Part shown: piece after piece, positions 43,870 through 52,219 of the stretch
Numbering within the stretch: position 1 is the stretch's first letter
Layout of the letters: each line of letters opens with the position of its first letter
Assembly: GCA_020444325.1 (NCBI GenBank)
Contig: JAHLLD010000004.1
Span: 1 to 64,000, forward strand
Direction of reading: 5' to 3'
Source: a bacterium
GTDB lineage: Bacteria > Bacteroidota > Ignavibacteria > SZUA-365
Length of the DNA: 64,000 nt
The notes under the pieces: generated by a model
Told to the model about the DNA's origin: nothing
Databases searched by the model: none
What the model saw: only the letters and a program-made list of their open reading frames with translations
Translations under genes and position numbers: made by a program

Positions 43870-44352
43870 TCAGTTGAGAGGGGATTTCATAAATGAGATG
43901 ATGGCTGCCACAACGAAAATACCTATCACGATCCCAACGACAGTAAGCAATCCAACAGCTACGCCAACGGGATGTGCAGGATTCGATACGGTGCGATGAA
44001 TGTTGGCTACCTGCGCATAAGGAATCGCCAGAGTATCGCCGGTTCCGAAAGAAGCGGCTGCCGTGCGAAGCTGCAGCGTGGCAGCGAGTTCCAGCTTGAA
44101 TCCTGCCGCCTTCGCGCGCTCCGTACTCACACGCACGCGTTCGCCATCTTGATCCACGCGCATGACCTGGCAGTACAGAGTGTCCCCCTGCGCAGCGAGT
44201 TTCTGGTAGAGGTTACCCTCAATGATATAGTGATAACTTTCCTCGAAATCGTCTTCGTCAGGGGGATGAAGGATGCTTTTCGTTGGCGAGCACGCGGCCA
44301 TCAGGCTGATGACCAGCAACGCTGAGATGAAACGAACACCGGGGATATTCAT
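43870..44352 (-). CDS. Predicted lipoprotein with C-terminal membrane helix
   Basis: A 160-residue protein: signal peptide with possible lipobox MAAC, a beta-rich domain ending in GDTLAIPYAQVANIHRT (similar to the IPxxDI end of the beta module seen in neighbouring genes), then a hydrophobic helix (VGVAVGLLTVVGIVIGIFVVAAIISF). Converges with the 43561 gene. Function unknown. Confidence 0.75.
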   Translation of the reverse strand: MNIPGVRFISALLVISLMAACSPTKSILHPPDEDDFEESYHYIIEGNLYQKLAAQGDTLYCQVMRVDQDGERVRVSTERAKAAGFKLELAATLQLRTAAASFGTGDTLAIPYAQVANIHRTVSNPAHPVGVAVGLLTVVGIVIGIFVVAAIISFMKSPLN

Positions 44353-44489
44353 GGTTCAACCCGCTTGAAATGAATTGGGATGCTGAGTGCATGGTAGTCC
44401 CTTCCGCGCTATCCGTTGTCATGAGGATGTCATTTCACAGTCCGATTGACAATTCCGGCACGATTGCGTATTGTAAGCGCATGGAGGAA

Positions 44490-44579
44490 ATGCTCAGAAT
44501 CCGAGGCATATGGGTTGTAATAGGGATGGTTATGCTGCTCTCAGCGGCATGTGATGATCGCAACATCAGTATGGGGTAA
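44490..44579 (+). CDS. Tiny predicted lipoprotein (29 residues)
   Basis: ATG 44490 follows GGAGGAA closely (ATG 44481 is an alternative). The peptide is a signal sequence with lipobox LLSAAC followed by only nine residues (DDRNISMG end). The stop is two bases before the next TTG start, so it may be a small lipoprotein or a leader that couples translation to the PASTA gene. Credible but weak. Confidence 0.45.
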   Translation: MLRIRGIWVVIGMVMLLSAACDDRNISMG

Positions 44580-44581
44580 CA

Positions 44582-44929
44582 TTGAAAACGGTTCTACGGA
44601 AAACACTCTTGGGTCTCGTGGGCGCAGTTGTGATTGTGCTTGCCTCGAGCACCTACTGGCTCACTGCACAAAAGGCAGCACAGGTGGCAATGCCGGATAT
44701 TCAGCGCATGCAGGTTCTCGAGGCGCTGGATGTTCTTGAATCCCGTGGATTTGAGAACATCACGATAAAAGGGCAGGACACCCAGGATCCGGATGAGGTC
44801 GGGGTCGTACTTGAGCAGATCCCCGCTCCGCGCCAGGAGGTCTCGACAACAGCGGAGATCTCAATCATTACGGGCGATCCAGTTATTACCGAAGGCGCGA
44901 CCACATGCTCACGGCGGCGCAAAGAGTAG
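44582..44929 (+). CDS. Membrane-anchored single-PASTA-domain protein (TTG start)
   Basis: A 115-residue protein. A signal anchor (TLLGLVGAVVIVLASSTYWLTA) is followed by one PASTA domain (about 36-99: MPDIQRMQVLEALDVLESRGF ... GVVLEQIPAPRQEVSTTAEISIITGD), the beta-lactam/peptidoglycan-binding module of penicillin-binding proteins and Ser/Thr kinases. Here it stands alone. It would sit in the periplasm and might sense or bind peptidoglycan fragments. Start TTG 44582 is supported by frame and by the signal; no kinase or PBP gene is near. Confidence 0.78.
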   Translation: MKTVLRKTLLGLVGAVVIVLASSTYWLTAQKAAQVAMPDIQRMQVLEALDVLESRGFENITIKGQDTQDPDEVGVVLEQIPAPRQEVSTTAEISIITGDPVITEGATTCSRRRKE

Positions 44930-45033
44930 CATCCCTTGAGATCAGGAATGATCTCCTTCTCATCATTTTCCGGTGTCGACGTTTAACGCAGACACGATGT
45001 TTATTTCCGAGTGATTCACACAGGAGAAATCCC

Positions 45034-45492
45034 ATGGCAAAAGGATTGAGATTCATTGGATTAGTGTACGCCTTGCTGCTGCTGGCAACGAGCGCTTATG
45101 CCCAAGAGCAATTGCATCCACTGGAGTTTTCCTGCGATGGAGTAACGATGGACATCGGGAATCCGACGGATGCGCCCATTACGATCCGCGGGATGTGGCT
45201 TTTCGGCGAGACGACAGAATACCGGAGGTCCAATCTCGACCTGCGAATCACTATCGAGCCAAAAACCATCAAGACCGTCACGCTCAAAGATCTGGGACTG
45301 GCCAGAAAACAATGGGGAGCAGCCAGCCGACCGGTCAAGGTCGCCTTTCACGCCCGATGCGCGTCCGATGAATACATGATCTCCTACTACGAACTGAACG
45401 ATGAGGGGCACTACAGGCTGAATTCAGAGTCAAGTGAAATGCTTACAGGATACATGAAACAGGTCCCAGGTTGGAGTCAGATCTGGAAGTGA
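45034..45492 (+). CDS. Secreted small beta-rich protein
   Basis: About 152 residues, start ATG 45034 behind CAGGAGAAATCC. A signal peptide (IGLVYALLLLATSAYAQ) is followed by a beta-rich domain with FSCDGVTMDIGNPTDAPITI and a second Cys about 80 residues later (possible disulfide). Similar in size and layout to 35141-35599. Function unknown. Confidence 0.77.
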   Translation: MAKGLRFIGLVYALLLLATSAYAQEQLHPLEFSCDGVTMDIGNPTDAPITIRGMWLFGETTEYRRSNLDLRITIEPKTIKTVTLKDLGLARKQWGAASRPVKVAFHARCASDEYMISYYELNDEGHYRLNSESSEMLTGYMKQVPGWSQIWK

Positions 45493-45571
45493 TGGTGAGA
45501 AACTGTTTGGGGCGTGATCAAGGAAAGGGAGTTGAAAATTCTAACCCTTTGTGATTCCCAGGGGTAGATTA

Positions 45572-45814
45572 TCAGAGGATCGAGAGAATCAATACGAGTA
45601 TGACGAGCAGCCAAAAGCCAAGGCCAGCCCACATCGCCGGTTTTCTCCAGTTTGATCCTTGCTCCACCGATCCGTAGTCTCCACCAAGCCATTCCGGCCT
45701 CAAGCGACCAAATGAAAACGCGAACAACACGACGTCTCCGGTGAGAAGTAGCAAGATCTCGAAGACCAGGTAGAGCACTATTTTCAAAATGATTTCGAGA
45801 ATGTGTGCGAACAT
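45572..45814 (-). CDS. Small two-helix membrane protein
   Basis: About 80 residues; ATG 45814 follows GAGGATTGCC. Helix 1 (about 3-30, ILEIILKIVLYLVFEILLLL) and helix 2 (about 60-80, FWLLVILVLILSIL) flank a soluble loop with GGDYGSVEQGSNWRKPAMW. No family is recognised. Confidence 0.7.
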   Translation of the reverse strand: MFAHILEIILKIVLYLVFEILLLLTGDVVLFAFSFGRLRPEWLGGDYGSVEQGSNWRKPAMWAGLGFWLLVILVLILSIL

Positions 45815-45968
45815 GGCAATCCTCAATGGACAAGTAAACATTCTCCCATGGATTCCTTGTCATGATTTTAAACGGCCGATCTCCCTGTGGAAAAGTACGG
45901 GGACTATTCACAGTACCATGTTCTGGAAGATCTAGTTTGGAAAGGAATTTCAGCGCCAAAGGCATTTC

Positions 45969-46289
45969 TCAGCCGCCCACGAACAACATTCCAAATCCAA
46001 ACATGACGACCGTTGTAACGACGGCGAGGATTGCATTGACCAGAATCAGTTTGCCGATGCTCGGATCAGAATGCGGCGTGTCCATTGTGTAGAGCAGCAT
46101 GAATTGCATGCTGGTGATGAAAAGGTACCCGTATCCAAATGACTCCGGTGGCTCGAATATGCGCATGAGCGTGAGGAGCGTGACGCCCGTTACCACCAGC
46201 ACGGTCATCACTACGGCAAGCCTCTTTCCGGTTCGAATAAGGTTGTTCGTGAATGCCGGTTCTTGCATCGAAGGATCAGTCGTCCCCAT
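45969..46289 (-). CDS. Small three-helix membrane protein
   Basis: About 106 residues; GAGGAGGAACCC before ATG 46289 decides the start over the upstream ATG 46325. Three membrane helices (about 25-45, 52-70 and 84-104) and a Pro/Ser N-terminus. No family is recognised. Confidence 0.72.
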   Translation of the reverse strand: MGTTDPSMQEPAFTNNLIRTGKRLAVVMTVLVVTGVTLLTLMRIFEPPESFGYGYLFITSMQFMLLYTMDTPHSDPSIGKLILVNAILAVVTTVVMFGFGMLFVGG

Positions 46290-46660
46290 CGTGGGTTCCT
46301 CCTCGTTTTCATTGCCTTGTCCCATGCTGAAAATACGACGCGGACCAACTTGCTACAAAAGGTCTGCGACAATATTACGCCTTCAGAAGACCGCAAAATA
46401 GCTGCATTGTCCCCCTCACCAATCCACACTATATTGAACCCTGCTGAACTGCTGTAAGTGTATCGAAATTGCTTGCTCGCACGTTTTCCAGGCCGCGCTC
46501 CGGCGCTCGGAAACTCTCGACTACGGTGAGATTACGGTGATAGCGTGCAGGTGCCGCTGCAACACATAGCCAATAAACGACCTACATTGATCTGCCCCCA
46601 AAAAACCGGTCCAGCAAAAATGTTAGTCTTTGAGTACATTTCACTGGAAAGGAGGCTGCA

Positions 46661-46957
46661 ATGGCCAAGAAGAAACACACACCGGAACAGATCATACAGA
46701 AGCTGCGTGAGGTCGAAGTGCTCGTTGCCGAGGGCGCAACGATTTCAGATGCAGTACGCCATATAGGGGTGACGGAGCAGACGTATTATCGATGGAGGAA
46801 CGAGTACGGGGGCATGCGCACGGACCAGGCGAAGCGGCTCAAGGAGCTCGAGAAGGAGAATGCTCGCCTCAAACAGATGATGGCCGAGAAAGATCTCGAC
46901 ATTCATATTCTGAAGGAGGCAATAGCGTTTGAATCAAAAAAGTCCTCAGCCCGGTGA
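46661..46957 (+). CDS. IS3-family transposase OrfA
   Basis: A 98-residue DNA-binding subunit: helix-turn-helix (TPEQIIQKLREVEVLVAEGATISDAVRHIGVTEQTYYRWRNEY) and a leucine-zipper coiled coil (KRLKELEKENARLKQMMAEKDLD). It ends just after an A-AAA-AAG slippery site (46936-46942), where a -1 shift would fuse it to OrfB. AAGGAGG precedes the ATG. Confidence 0.93.
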   Translation: MAKKKHTPEQIIQKLREVEVLVAEGATISDAVRHIGVTEQTYYRWRNEYGGMRTDQAKRLKELEKENARLKQMMAEKDLDIHILKEAIAFESKKSSAR

Positions 46958-47841
46958 AGCGGAGGCGTCTGGTCACCCATATCCGCGAGACCTGCGCTGT
47001 TTCCGAACGCCGGGCGTGTACGACATTGAACATTCATCGTAGCACCTATCGGTATAAATCCCACCGCAAGCCGGATGAGTCGGCGTTGCGCTTGGCCATC
47101 ATCGGTCTGGCCCGGAAGTATGCATCGTATGGCTATCGGATGATAGCCGCGATGCTTCGTGAGCTGGGGTGGCACGTAAACCACAAGCGCGTTGAGCGGA
47201 TCTGGCGTGAGGAAGGTCTGAAAGTGCCTCAAAAACAGCGAAAACGTCGTCATCTCTGGCTGAATGATGGCTCCTGTGTACGGTTGCGTGCCGCGCATCG
47301 CAACCATGTGTGGAGTTACGATTTCGTTTTGGATCGCACCATGGACGGGCGGACATTCCGGATGCTGACAGTAATCGATGAATACACACGAGAATGTTTG
47401 GCGATCAAGGTGGAGCGAAAACTGAGGTGGGAAGATGTCGTCGAATGCTTGATGGATTTGTTTCAACGGAATGGCCTTCCCCGTCACATCCGCAGCGACA
47501 ATGGATCGGAGTTTACAACCGACAATGTCACGGGATGGCTGAAAAGTCTCGAAGTACAACCGATGTTTATTGAGCCAGGCAGCCCCTGGGAGAATGGGTA
47601 CAATGAGTCCTTCAACGGAACGCTTCGCAGAGAGTTGCTTGAGCGTGAAATATTCGATACGTTGACTGAGGCAAGAATCCTGATTGAACGCTGGAGGCGA
47701 GAGTACAATACCATGCGTCCACACAGTAGCTTGGGATATCGTCCACCTGCGCCGGAGGCGATCATTCCATTTGAAGATTTGTTGGGGAAAAACGTGCTGG
47801 AACAGCCGTTGTCGAGGGTGGATAATTGTCAACTAAACTAA
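46954..47841 (+). CDS. IS3-family transposase OrfB (DDE integrase)
   Basis: A 295-residue catalytic part with the three acidic residues of the rve/DDE domain: WSYDFVLDRT, IRSDNGSEFT and PWENGYNESFNGTLRRELL. The N-terminus has the usual HTH_21 segment (HRSTYRYKSHRKPD ... YGYRMIAAMLRELG). It can start at GTG 46954, overlapping the orfA stop, but is more likely made as an OrfAB fusion by -1 frameshifting. All motifs are intact, so the element may be active. Confidence 0.95.
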   Translation: MKRRRLVTHIRETCAVSERRACTTLNIHRSTYRYKSHRKPDESALRLAIIGLARKYASYGYRMIAAMLRELGWHVNHKRVERIWREEGLKVPQKQRKRRHLWLNDGSCVRLRAAHRNHVWSYDFVLDRTMDGRTFRMLTVIDEYTRECLAIKVERKLRWEDVVECLMDLFQRNGLPRHIRSDNGSEFTTDNVTGWLKSLEVQPMFIEPGSPWENGYNESFNGTLRRELLEREIFDTLTEARILIERWRREYNTMRPHSSLGYRPPAPEAIIPFEDLLGKNVLEQPLSRVDNCQLN

Positions 47842-47875
47842 CATACGACCCGGACCTAAGAATGGGGGTTGAGCA

Positions 47876-48127
47876 CAAGGAGGGTGAGAAAATGAGCTTT
47901 CTGCCGAGCACGACGAGCAATTGCTTTGCTCATATCATGGGTGGAGAGTAATGGTCAATCTTGTCTGCATCGGGGTGTTTACTAACTTGATGAATGCCTT
48001 TGGGGCGGTAGAATACAGATGCCAAGGGCCTTTTACGCCGCTCATAAGCTTTCAACAAAATGTTTAAAGAAATTATTTGAATACACTACATACAAATTGG
48101 TGAACCCAAGCTAAACCAGAGTATTTA
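47876..48127. other. AT-rich spacer between IS and FG-GAP gene
   Basis: About 250 bases with a good ribosome-binding site (AAGGAGGGTG) followed by only a 19-codon frame (47892-47951), perhaps the beginning of a gene cut by the IS event. Nothing else is recognised; base composition turns AT-rich here. Confidence 0.5.
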
Positions 48128-49906
48128 ATGAAGTATAGGATTCACTTATATCGAATGTTCAAGATTATAAAGCTAAGTACGACAAAGCCTCAGCAGGTGT
48201 CTCAATGTCCTTCTGCGAGAATACTATACGTCTTAGTAGTGTGTGTGTTCTTGTTGTGCTTTTGTTGCCAGCTTGACGCACAGGTCAGAGTTCACTCAAA
48301 TGGCAAGGCGATTTCCAAGGCGCTTATAGGTGAGATCGTCAAGCTTGGAAGAATCCATCCTACCAAGCATATCGCAGTTGGGTGGTTGGTCGAGGAACTC
48401 GGGGATTTAAACCAGGACGGATATGATGACTATGCCGTTTCGTCGTACCTCGACACAACATGGATTTACTATGGAGGCGATCCCATTCCGACGGAGTCCG
48501 AGCAGTACGTACTGGGCGGAGGGAATGCAATAGAAGCTGCAGATGTGAATGGTGATGGGGCAATTGATATTATAACAGCCAGTAATGGACGTTCGAGGGA
48601 GGATCCAGATTTATTTCCTGGCAGGAGAGGCAATATCCGCGTATTTCTGAATACCGGAGTATATCCGTTCTATTCTACGGTGCCAGATCAAGAGATAAAG
48701 GGTGATAGTGCATCGGGAATGCAAATGTTTGGCTGGGCGGAATCTGCTCCAATCTACGAAGGGGTTAAGGCGGTTGATGCAGATGGAGATGGAAAAACGG
48801 ATCTGCTTTTTGTAATGTACGACGTGGATTCAACAAGTGTTCGCTTTGGGTTGCTCATGGGAGGTTACCCATTCTCTGGACGGCCCGATACGTACCTGCA
48901 CTATCCCAGAAGGGATTATGTCGATCGCTCAGTCGATTCGAGACAATTTCTTGTTGGTGATCTCAATGGTGATGGAATGACGGATATGGTTGTAAATCAT
49001 GTCTGGAAACCAAGTGCCACGGGAACTGCAATAACTGGTTGGGAGATCTTTCTTGGTAACAGTAACGGACAGTTCCTGAGCCCTGACTACGTCATGGGGT
49101 TGGATGGAAGATGGACGATGAATGACTTTACACCCGTCATCAGGGATCTGAATAACGATGGTTACGACGACATAGTAGATGGGATTGAAAGTGTTGCATA
49201 CGAGCAACCAAAGGTGTGGTATGGGAGTGATGTTATAGATGACATCACTCCAGTGGATTCCCTTGAGATGCCGGATCGTGATATTCTCGAAAATCTCAGA
49301 GCAGCTTCTGCAGTAGGTGATATGAACGGCGATGGCACGGATGATCTCATAGTCGGATGGATACCCAAGTATGCCCGGAATGGAACAGCATTCCATTTTT
49401 ATCCCAGTAGATCAGATCATCTACATCTGCTCCCATACGGAACGTTTGGTATAGACCAGACAGTTGTCCCCGTCAGTGCAGCGTGGACGTTCCCTGTGGG
49501 GGACGTAAATGGCGACGGCTACGAAGATATTGCGGTGTTGGGGAGATCAACGTGGACGGAGTACCCAGGTCAGGACAACGGTTTCGTACTTTATGGCGGG
49601 ACGGCACATTTGGTAAATGTCAAGACAACAGTGGATATCCCCAATCAATATCACATCAGTGTGTATCCAAATCCCTCGTCAAGTAGATTTGGCGAGCTCA
49701 GCGTCAAGATTGAATCATCAGGAACGACCGATGGAGAGATACTAATCTACGATATGACTGGCCGGGAGTACTATAGTAATATTGTGGTCCTTCATGAAGG
49801 AAGCCAAACAGTTTGTATTAGTGATAGGGTTCTTCCTGTTGGAGTGTATTTGATTGTTCTGACTACGAAGCAAGGGGATATATCCACTACTTTTATACAG
49901 ATGTAG
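48128..49906 (+). CDS. FG-GAP/integrin-alpha-like surface protein with T9SS sorting domain
   Basis: A 592-residue protein. A signal segment (ILYVLVVCVFLLCFCCQLDAQ) is followed by seven FG-GAP/calcium-loop repeats (DLNQDGYDDYAV, DVNGDGAIDIIT, DADGDGKTDLLF, DLNGDGMTDMVV, DLNNDGYDDIVD, DMNGDGTDDLIV, DVNGDGYEDIAV) forming a beta-propeller, then a sorting domain (VYPNPSSSRFGEL ... LPVGVYLIVL). It is AT-richer than the main chromosome genes. A homologue with the same architecture is at 60093-61814. Likely a calcium-dependent adhesin; the start is uncertain. Confidence 0.87.
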   Translation: MKYRIHLYRMFKIIKLSTTKPQQVSQCPSARILYVLVVCVFLLCFCCQLDAQVRVHSNGKAISKALIGEIVKLGRIHPTKHIAVGWLVEELGDLNQDGYDDYAVSSYLDTTWIYYGGDPIPTESEQYVLGGGNAIEAADVNGDGAIDIITASNGRSREDPDLFPGRRGNIRVFLNTGVYPFYSTVPDQEIKGDSASGMQMFGWAESAPIYEGVKAVDADGDGKTDLLFVMYDVDSTSVRFGLLMGGYPFSGRPDTYLHYPRRDYVDRSVDSRQFLVGDLNGDGMTDMVVNHVWKPSATGTAITGWEIFLGNSNGQFLSPDYVMGLDGRWTMNDFTPVIRDLNNDGYDDIVDGIESVAYEQPKVWYGSDVIDDITPVDSLEMPDRDILENLRAASAVGDMNGDGTDDLIVGWIPKYARNGTAFHFYPSRSDHLHLLPYGTFGIDQTVVPVSAAWTFPVGDVNGDGYEDIAVLGRSTWTEYPGQDNGFVLYGGTAHLVNVKTTVDIPNQYHISVYPNPSSSRFGELSVKIESSGTTDGEILIYDMTGREYYSNIVVLHEGSQTVCISDRVLPVGVYLIVLTTKQGDISTTFIQM

Positions 49907-49982
49907 CAATGGTCAAAAATATTGGTAATACGTACTCAAAACGGACCTGAGAAATGCTTAGATTCGAGAAATCATGCATTGA

Positions 49983-50549
49983 TCTTGTCCATACTGTGGG
50001 CATCATTGGGCGTGGAAGCTCAGTGATAAACGGTACCGTTGCCGCTACTGTCGGAGCAGCTACACGTGGTGCACTGTCTGGCAGAGCTTTCGCATCAAGG
50101 AGTCTGCGAAGCGTAAGCTGCTTGAGTATTTCGTGCTCGGTGTCCCTGCCTACCGTCTTCGCTTTCGTGCTCCAGCCTCCGTTCGTACCGTCGAACGATT
50201 CTATCGCGCAATCAGAAAGACGCTTTGGATCCACCAGCATGTCGACAGCGAGCCGCTCAATGGATCGATTGAGTGCGATGAGACCTGTTTTGGCGGGTAT
50301 CGGCCAGGGAAACAAGGCTGGGGAGCTGCCGGGAAGATCATCGTCTTCGGGTTGCTCAAGCGAAACGGAACCGTGCGTGCCTTCCCGATCCCTGCACGCG
50401 ACAAAGAAAATGTGCTGGACCTGCTCAGCGAGAACACGAGTCTAGGAAGTCTGTACTTCACTGATGAATGGCGAGTCTATGCTTCTTTGTCTGTACGTGG
50501 AGAACATGTTGTCGTTCGAAAAGAACGTGGGAAACCCACACATTCTTAA
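49983..50549 (+). pseudogene. IS1595-family (ISXO2-like) transposase relic
   Basis: An open stretch of about 188 codons with no valid start: a TGA stands at 49980-49982, right before a zinc ribbon (CPYCGHHWAW ... CRYCRSSYTW) and the ISXO2-type catalytic domain (IECDETCFGGYRPGKQGW, then YFTDEWRVYASL). The N-terminal start and the C-terminal third, including the last catalytic region, are missing; the frame ends at GKPTHS exactly where a secreted-protein gene begins in another frame. Dead element. No inverted repeats found. Confidence 0.85.
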
Positions 50550-51244
50550 TCCTTTCAGGCGTTTGCTATTCACAGCCAATCGTCTGTAAGATAGTTCCAC
50601 ACAAAAACGCGTATGGCCAGTATGAGACGCCATATTTTGATGTATTTGTAGAAAATACTACTAATGATACAGTATGTGTCCAAGGTCTCACGTATGACTA
50701 TTGCGCTTCGCCTATGGCATTGTCTGTCGATGGAAAAGAAATGCTGTATGATGGACCATCATGCACTGTGCTTAGCGGCGTATACGTGCGGCCAAGATCA
50801 AAATTATGCTATAGGATGGCGGTCACGCACAGGAGCTGGTCAATTGAAAAATTGTATAAAGCGCCTGAAGGTCAGTACGTATATCATTATAATTGTAATA
50901 TTGTTCTGGTTAAGAACCGTCGCCCGACAAGAGCGCCTGTATCGAGACTGGACGGAGAAGTCAAGTACATTGTTAGGAGTAGAGACAGTGATGCAGCCAT
51001 AGCTGAAGAGTTTACTTCATGGATACGAAGTCAGGGTAAGATACCGCCTACAACAAATATATATGAAATGATCCTTGGTATGATAGAAAATAATGGAGTC
51101 CGAGCTATAGATAGAGTGCTTCATCACGTACTATTGGTGTCTAATTCTTATAAAGACGAGTACGCAAAGAGAGTCTGGAGGTGTTTAGACGATGATATAA
51201 AAGAGAGTGTATCGTCAATAGAAAATAGATGTCTAGAAAAGTGA
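50546..51244 (+). pseudogene. Secreted-protein gene lacking its 5' end
   Basis: A frame of about 232 codons starting inside what looks like a signal peptide (LILSGVCYSQPIVCKI). The upstream part of the same frame (50468-50545) overlaps transposase sequence and is not its natural start. The protein is beta-rich with several cysteines (VCVQGLTYDYC, GPSCTVLSG, LCYRM, HYNCNIVL) and a helical C-terminus; no family is recognised. AT-rich codon use. The join with the IS1595 relic shows the gene lost its start and promoter. Confidence 0.75.
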
Positions 51245-51296
51245 AAGATGATATAAGATTCCTGTTAGATGTAGATGATACGTATATAGATTGGAC

Positions 51297-51323
51297 TGTA
51301 TGACGTCAGAACCTCTTGGACAG
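51297..51323 (+). mobile_element. Solitary left end of the 53933-type IS
   Basis: TGTATGACGTCAGAACCTC and the following TTGGACAG match the left inverted repeat of the IS3-family element at 53933 (TGTATGATGTCAGAACCTCA...TGGACAG). Nothing of the element follows. Confidence 0.75.
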
Positions 51324-51346
51324 TAAAATATGGTAGACGATAGTGT

Positions 51347-51592
51347 CTACCCCTCGTTGTATAAAATGCTAGGCATTCGCTGTACTTTCCTTGTCGTAAT
51401 ACCTTCGTCCGTCAAGCTAGCTTTCCATGCATCTATCCGAGCCTTTGTCGCTTTGTCCTTCACGTATTGCTCTGCAAGTATGTCTATTTCTTCACTGCTC
51501 GGTTGCTGTCCAGGCCAAATGTGACAGAACAAGTAATTGTAGCAAAGCGGCTTCGCTGCGTTTATTGCAGCGGCTAATGGTGTCATGCTCAT
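51347..51592 (-). CDS. Possible small protein of unknown function
   Basis: An 81-residue frame with plausible composition: a hydrophobic N-terminal stretch (AAAINAAKPLCYNYLFCHIW) and a charged helix (SSEEIDILAEQYVKDKATKARIDAWKASL). A weak GAGG lies upstream. It is bracketed by two IS ends and may be a gene remnant. No family is recognised. Confidence 0.35.
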   Translation of the reverse strand: MSMTPLAAAINAAKPLCYNYLFCHIWPGQQPSSEEIDILAEQYVKDKATKARIDAWKASLTDEGITTRKVQRMPSILYNEG

Positions 51593-51656
51593 GTATAGAG
51601 CCTCATGGTTGTAAATAAAATGATTGCGGCTATTGTATATAACCTCAGCATCTTAT

Positions 51657-51735
51657 TGTATGATGTCAGAACCTCATGGACAGATTTGGGGTAGATTCCG
51701 TAGCATCAGACAGCGAAAGAAGGTTCCTATGAGCC
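51657..51735 (+). mobile_element. Solitary left end of the 53933-type IS, with leader
   Basis: Bases 51657-51735 match the first about 80 bases of the IS3-family element at 53933, including TGTATGATGTCAGAACCTC, the GATTTGGGGTAGATTC block and a diverged ribosome-binding site and ATG; a 15-base internal block is absent. The orfA sequence does not continue. Confidence 0.8.
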
Positions 51736-52219
51736 ACCTGGACCGCCTCGAACGCAGTTCCCGGCGTGTCCTTTATGCAGATTCTGCATGATGACGGTAT
51801 CGAGGTGGGGAAGGTGCTCATCAGGTAGGCTGGACCAGGTCTGCCAAACGCTGTCAGAGCAGAAATTTCCTTGCATGCTGTCCAAAATGCCGAGAAGTTG
51901 AAAGGCATCCAGCCCCTTGAACACTTCGACACGCAACGGATGGAGACTTCGCTGAGACTTGCCGCTTCTACCTGAAGCACAAACGCATTCTGCCTCGCAA
52001 ATGGCGGAAGAACGCAGCAATCTGTCAGAAATGGAGGTATCTGCAGGAGCTGTAAGCCTTGACCTTCTCCCTCGAATTCACCATTATGAGTCCGAAAAGG
52101 TTCTTGTTGCATCCCGATTCGAGTTGTGGATTCACGAGAGTACGAAAACTAGTAATGGGGCTTGGGCCTGAATGTGGGGCGAGACCGCTCTTCAGAAATA
52201 AGGTTCAGCAGGAGTGGCA

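Larger units (their letters stand above)
46588..47875 (+). mobile_element. IS3-family insertion sequence (IS407-like), apparently intact
   Basis: About 1288 bases. Left end TGATCTGCCCCCA and right end (complement) TGCTCAACCCCCA are imperfect inverted repeats that continue with GGTCC and ATGTTAGT blocks on both sides. Two transposase frames are intact. No target duplication is evident (flanks CAT and CAA differ), so the element may have lost one flank by recombination. The 298 bases before it (46290-46587) hold no gene that I can see. Confidence 0.88.
51245..52219. other. Gene-poor spacer with IS ends
   Basis: Nearly 1 kb with two solitary IS ends (51297-51323 and 51657-51735), one possible 81-codon minus-strand frame (51347-51592) and one ATGCAG-ATT-CTGCAT palindrome (51775-51789). 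From 51790 to 52200 several short frames are broken by stops in all six readings; it looks like decayed coding sequence, but I could not name its origin. Confidence 0.55.

Noticed and set aside
46903-47832. A 309-codon antisense frame inside the first IS
   Set aside because: Mirror of the transposase OrfB, whose motifs are complete on the plus strand.
51790-52200. Possible glycosyltransferase or transposase remnant
   Set aside because: Short frames are interrupted by stops in every reading and I could not match a motif securely.
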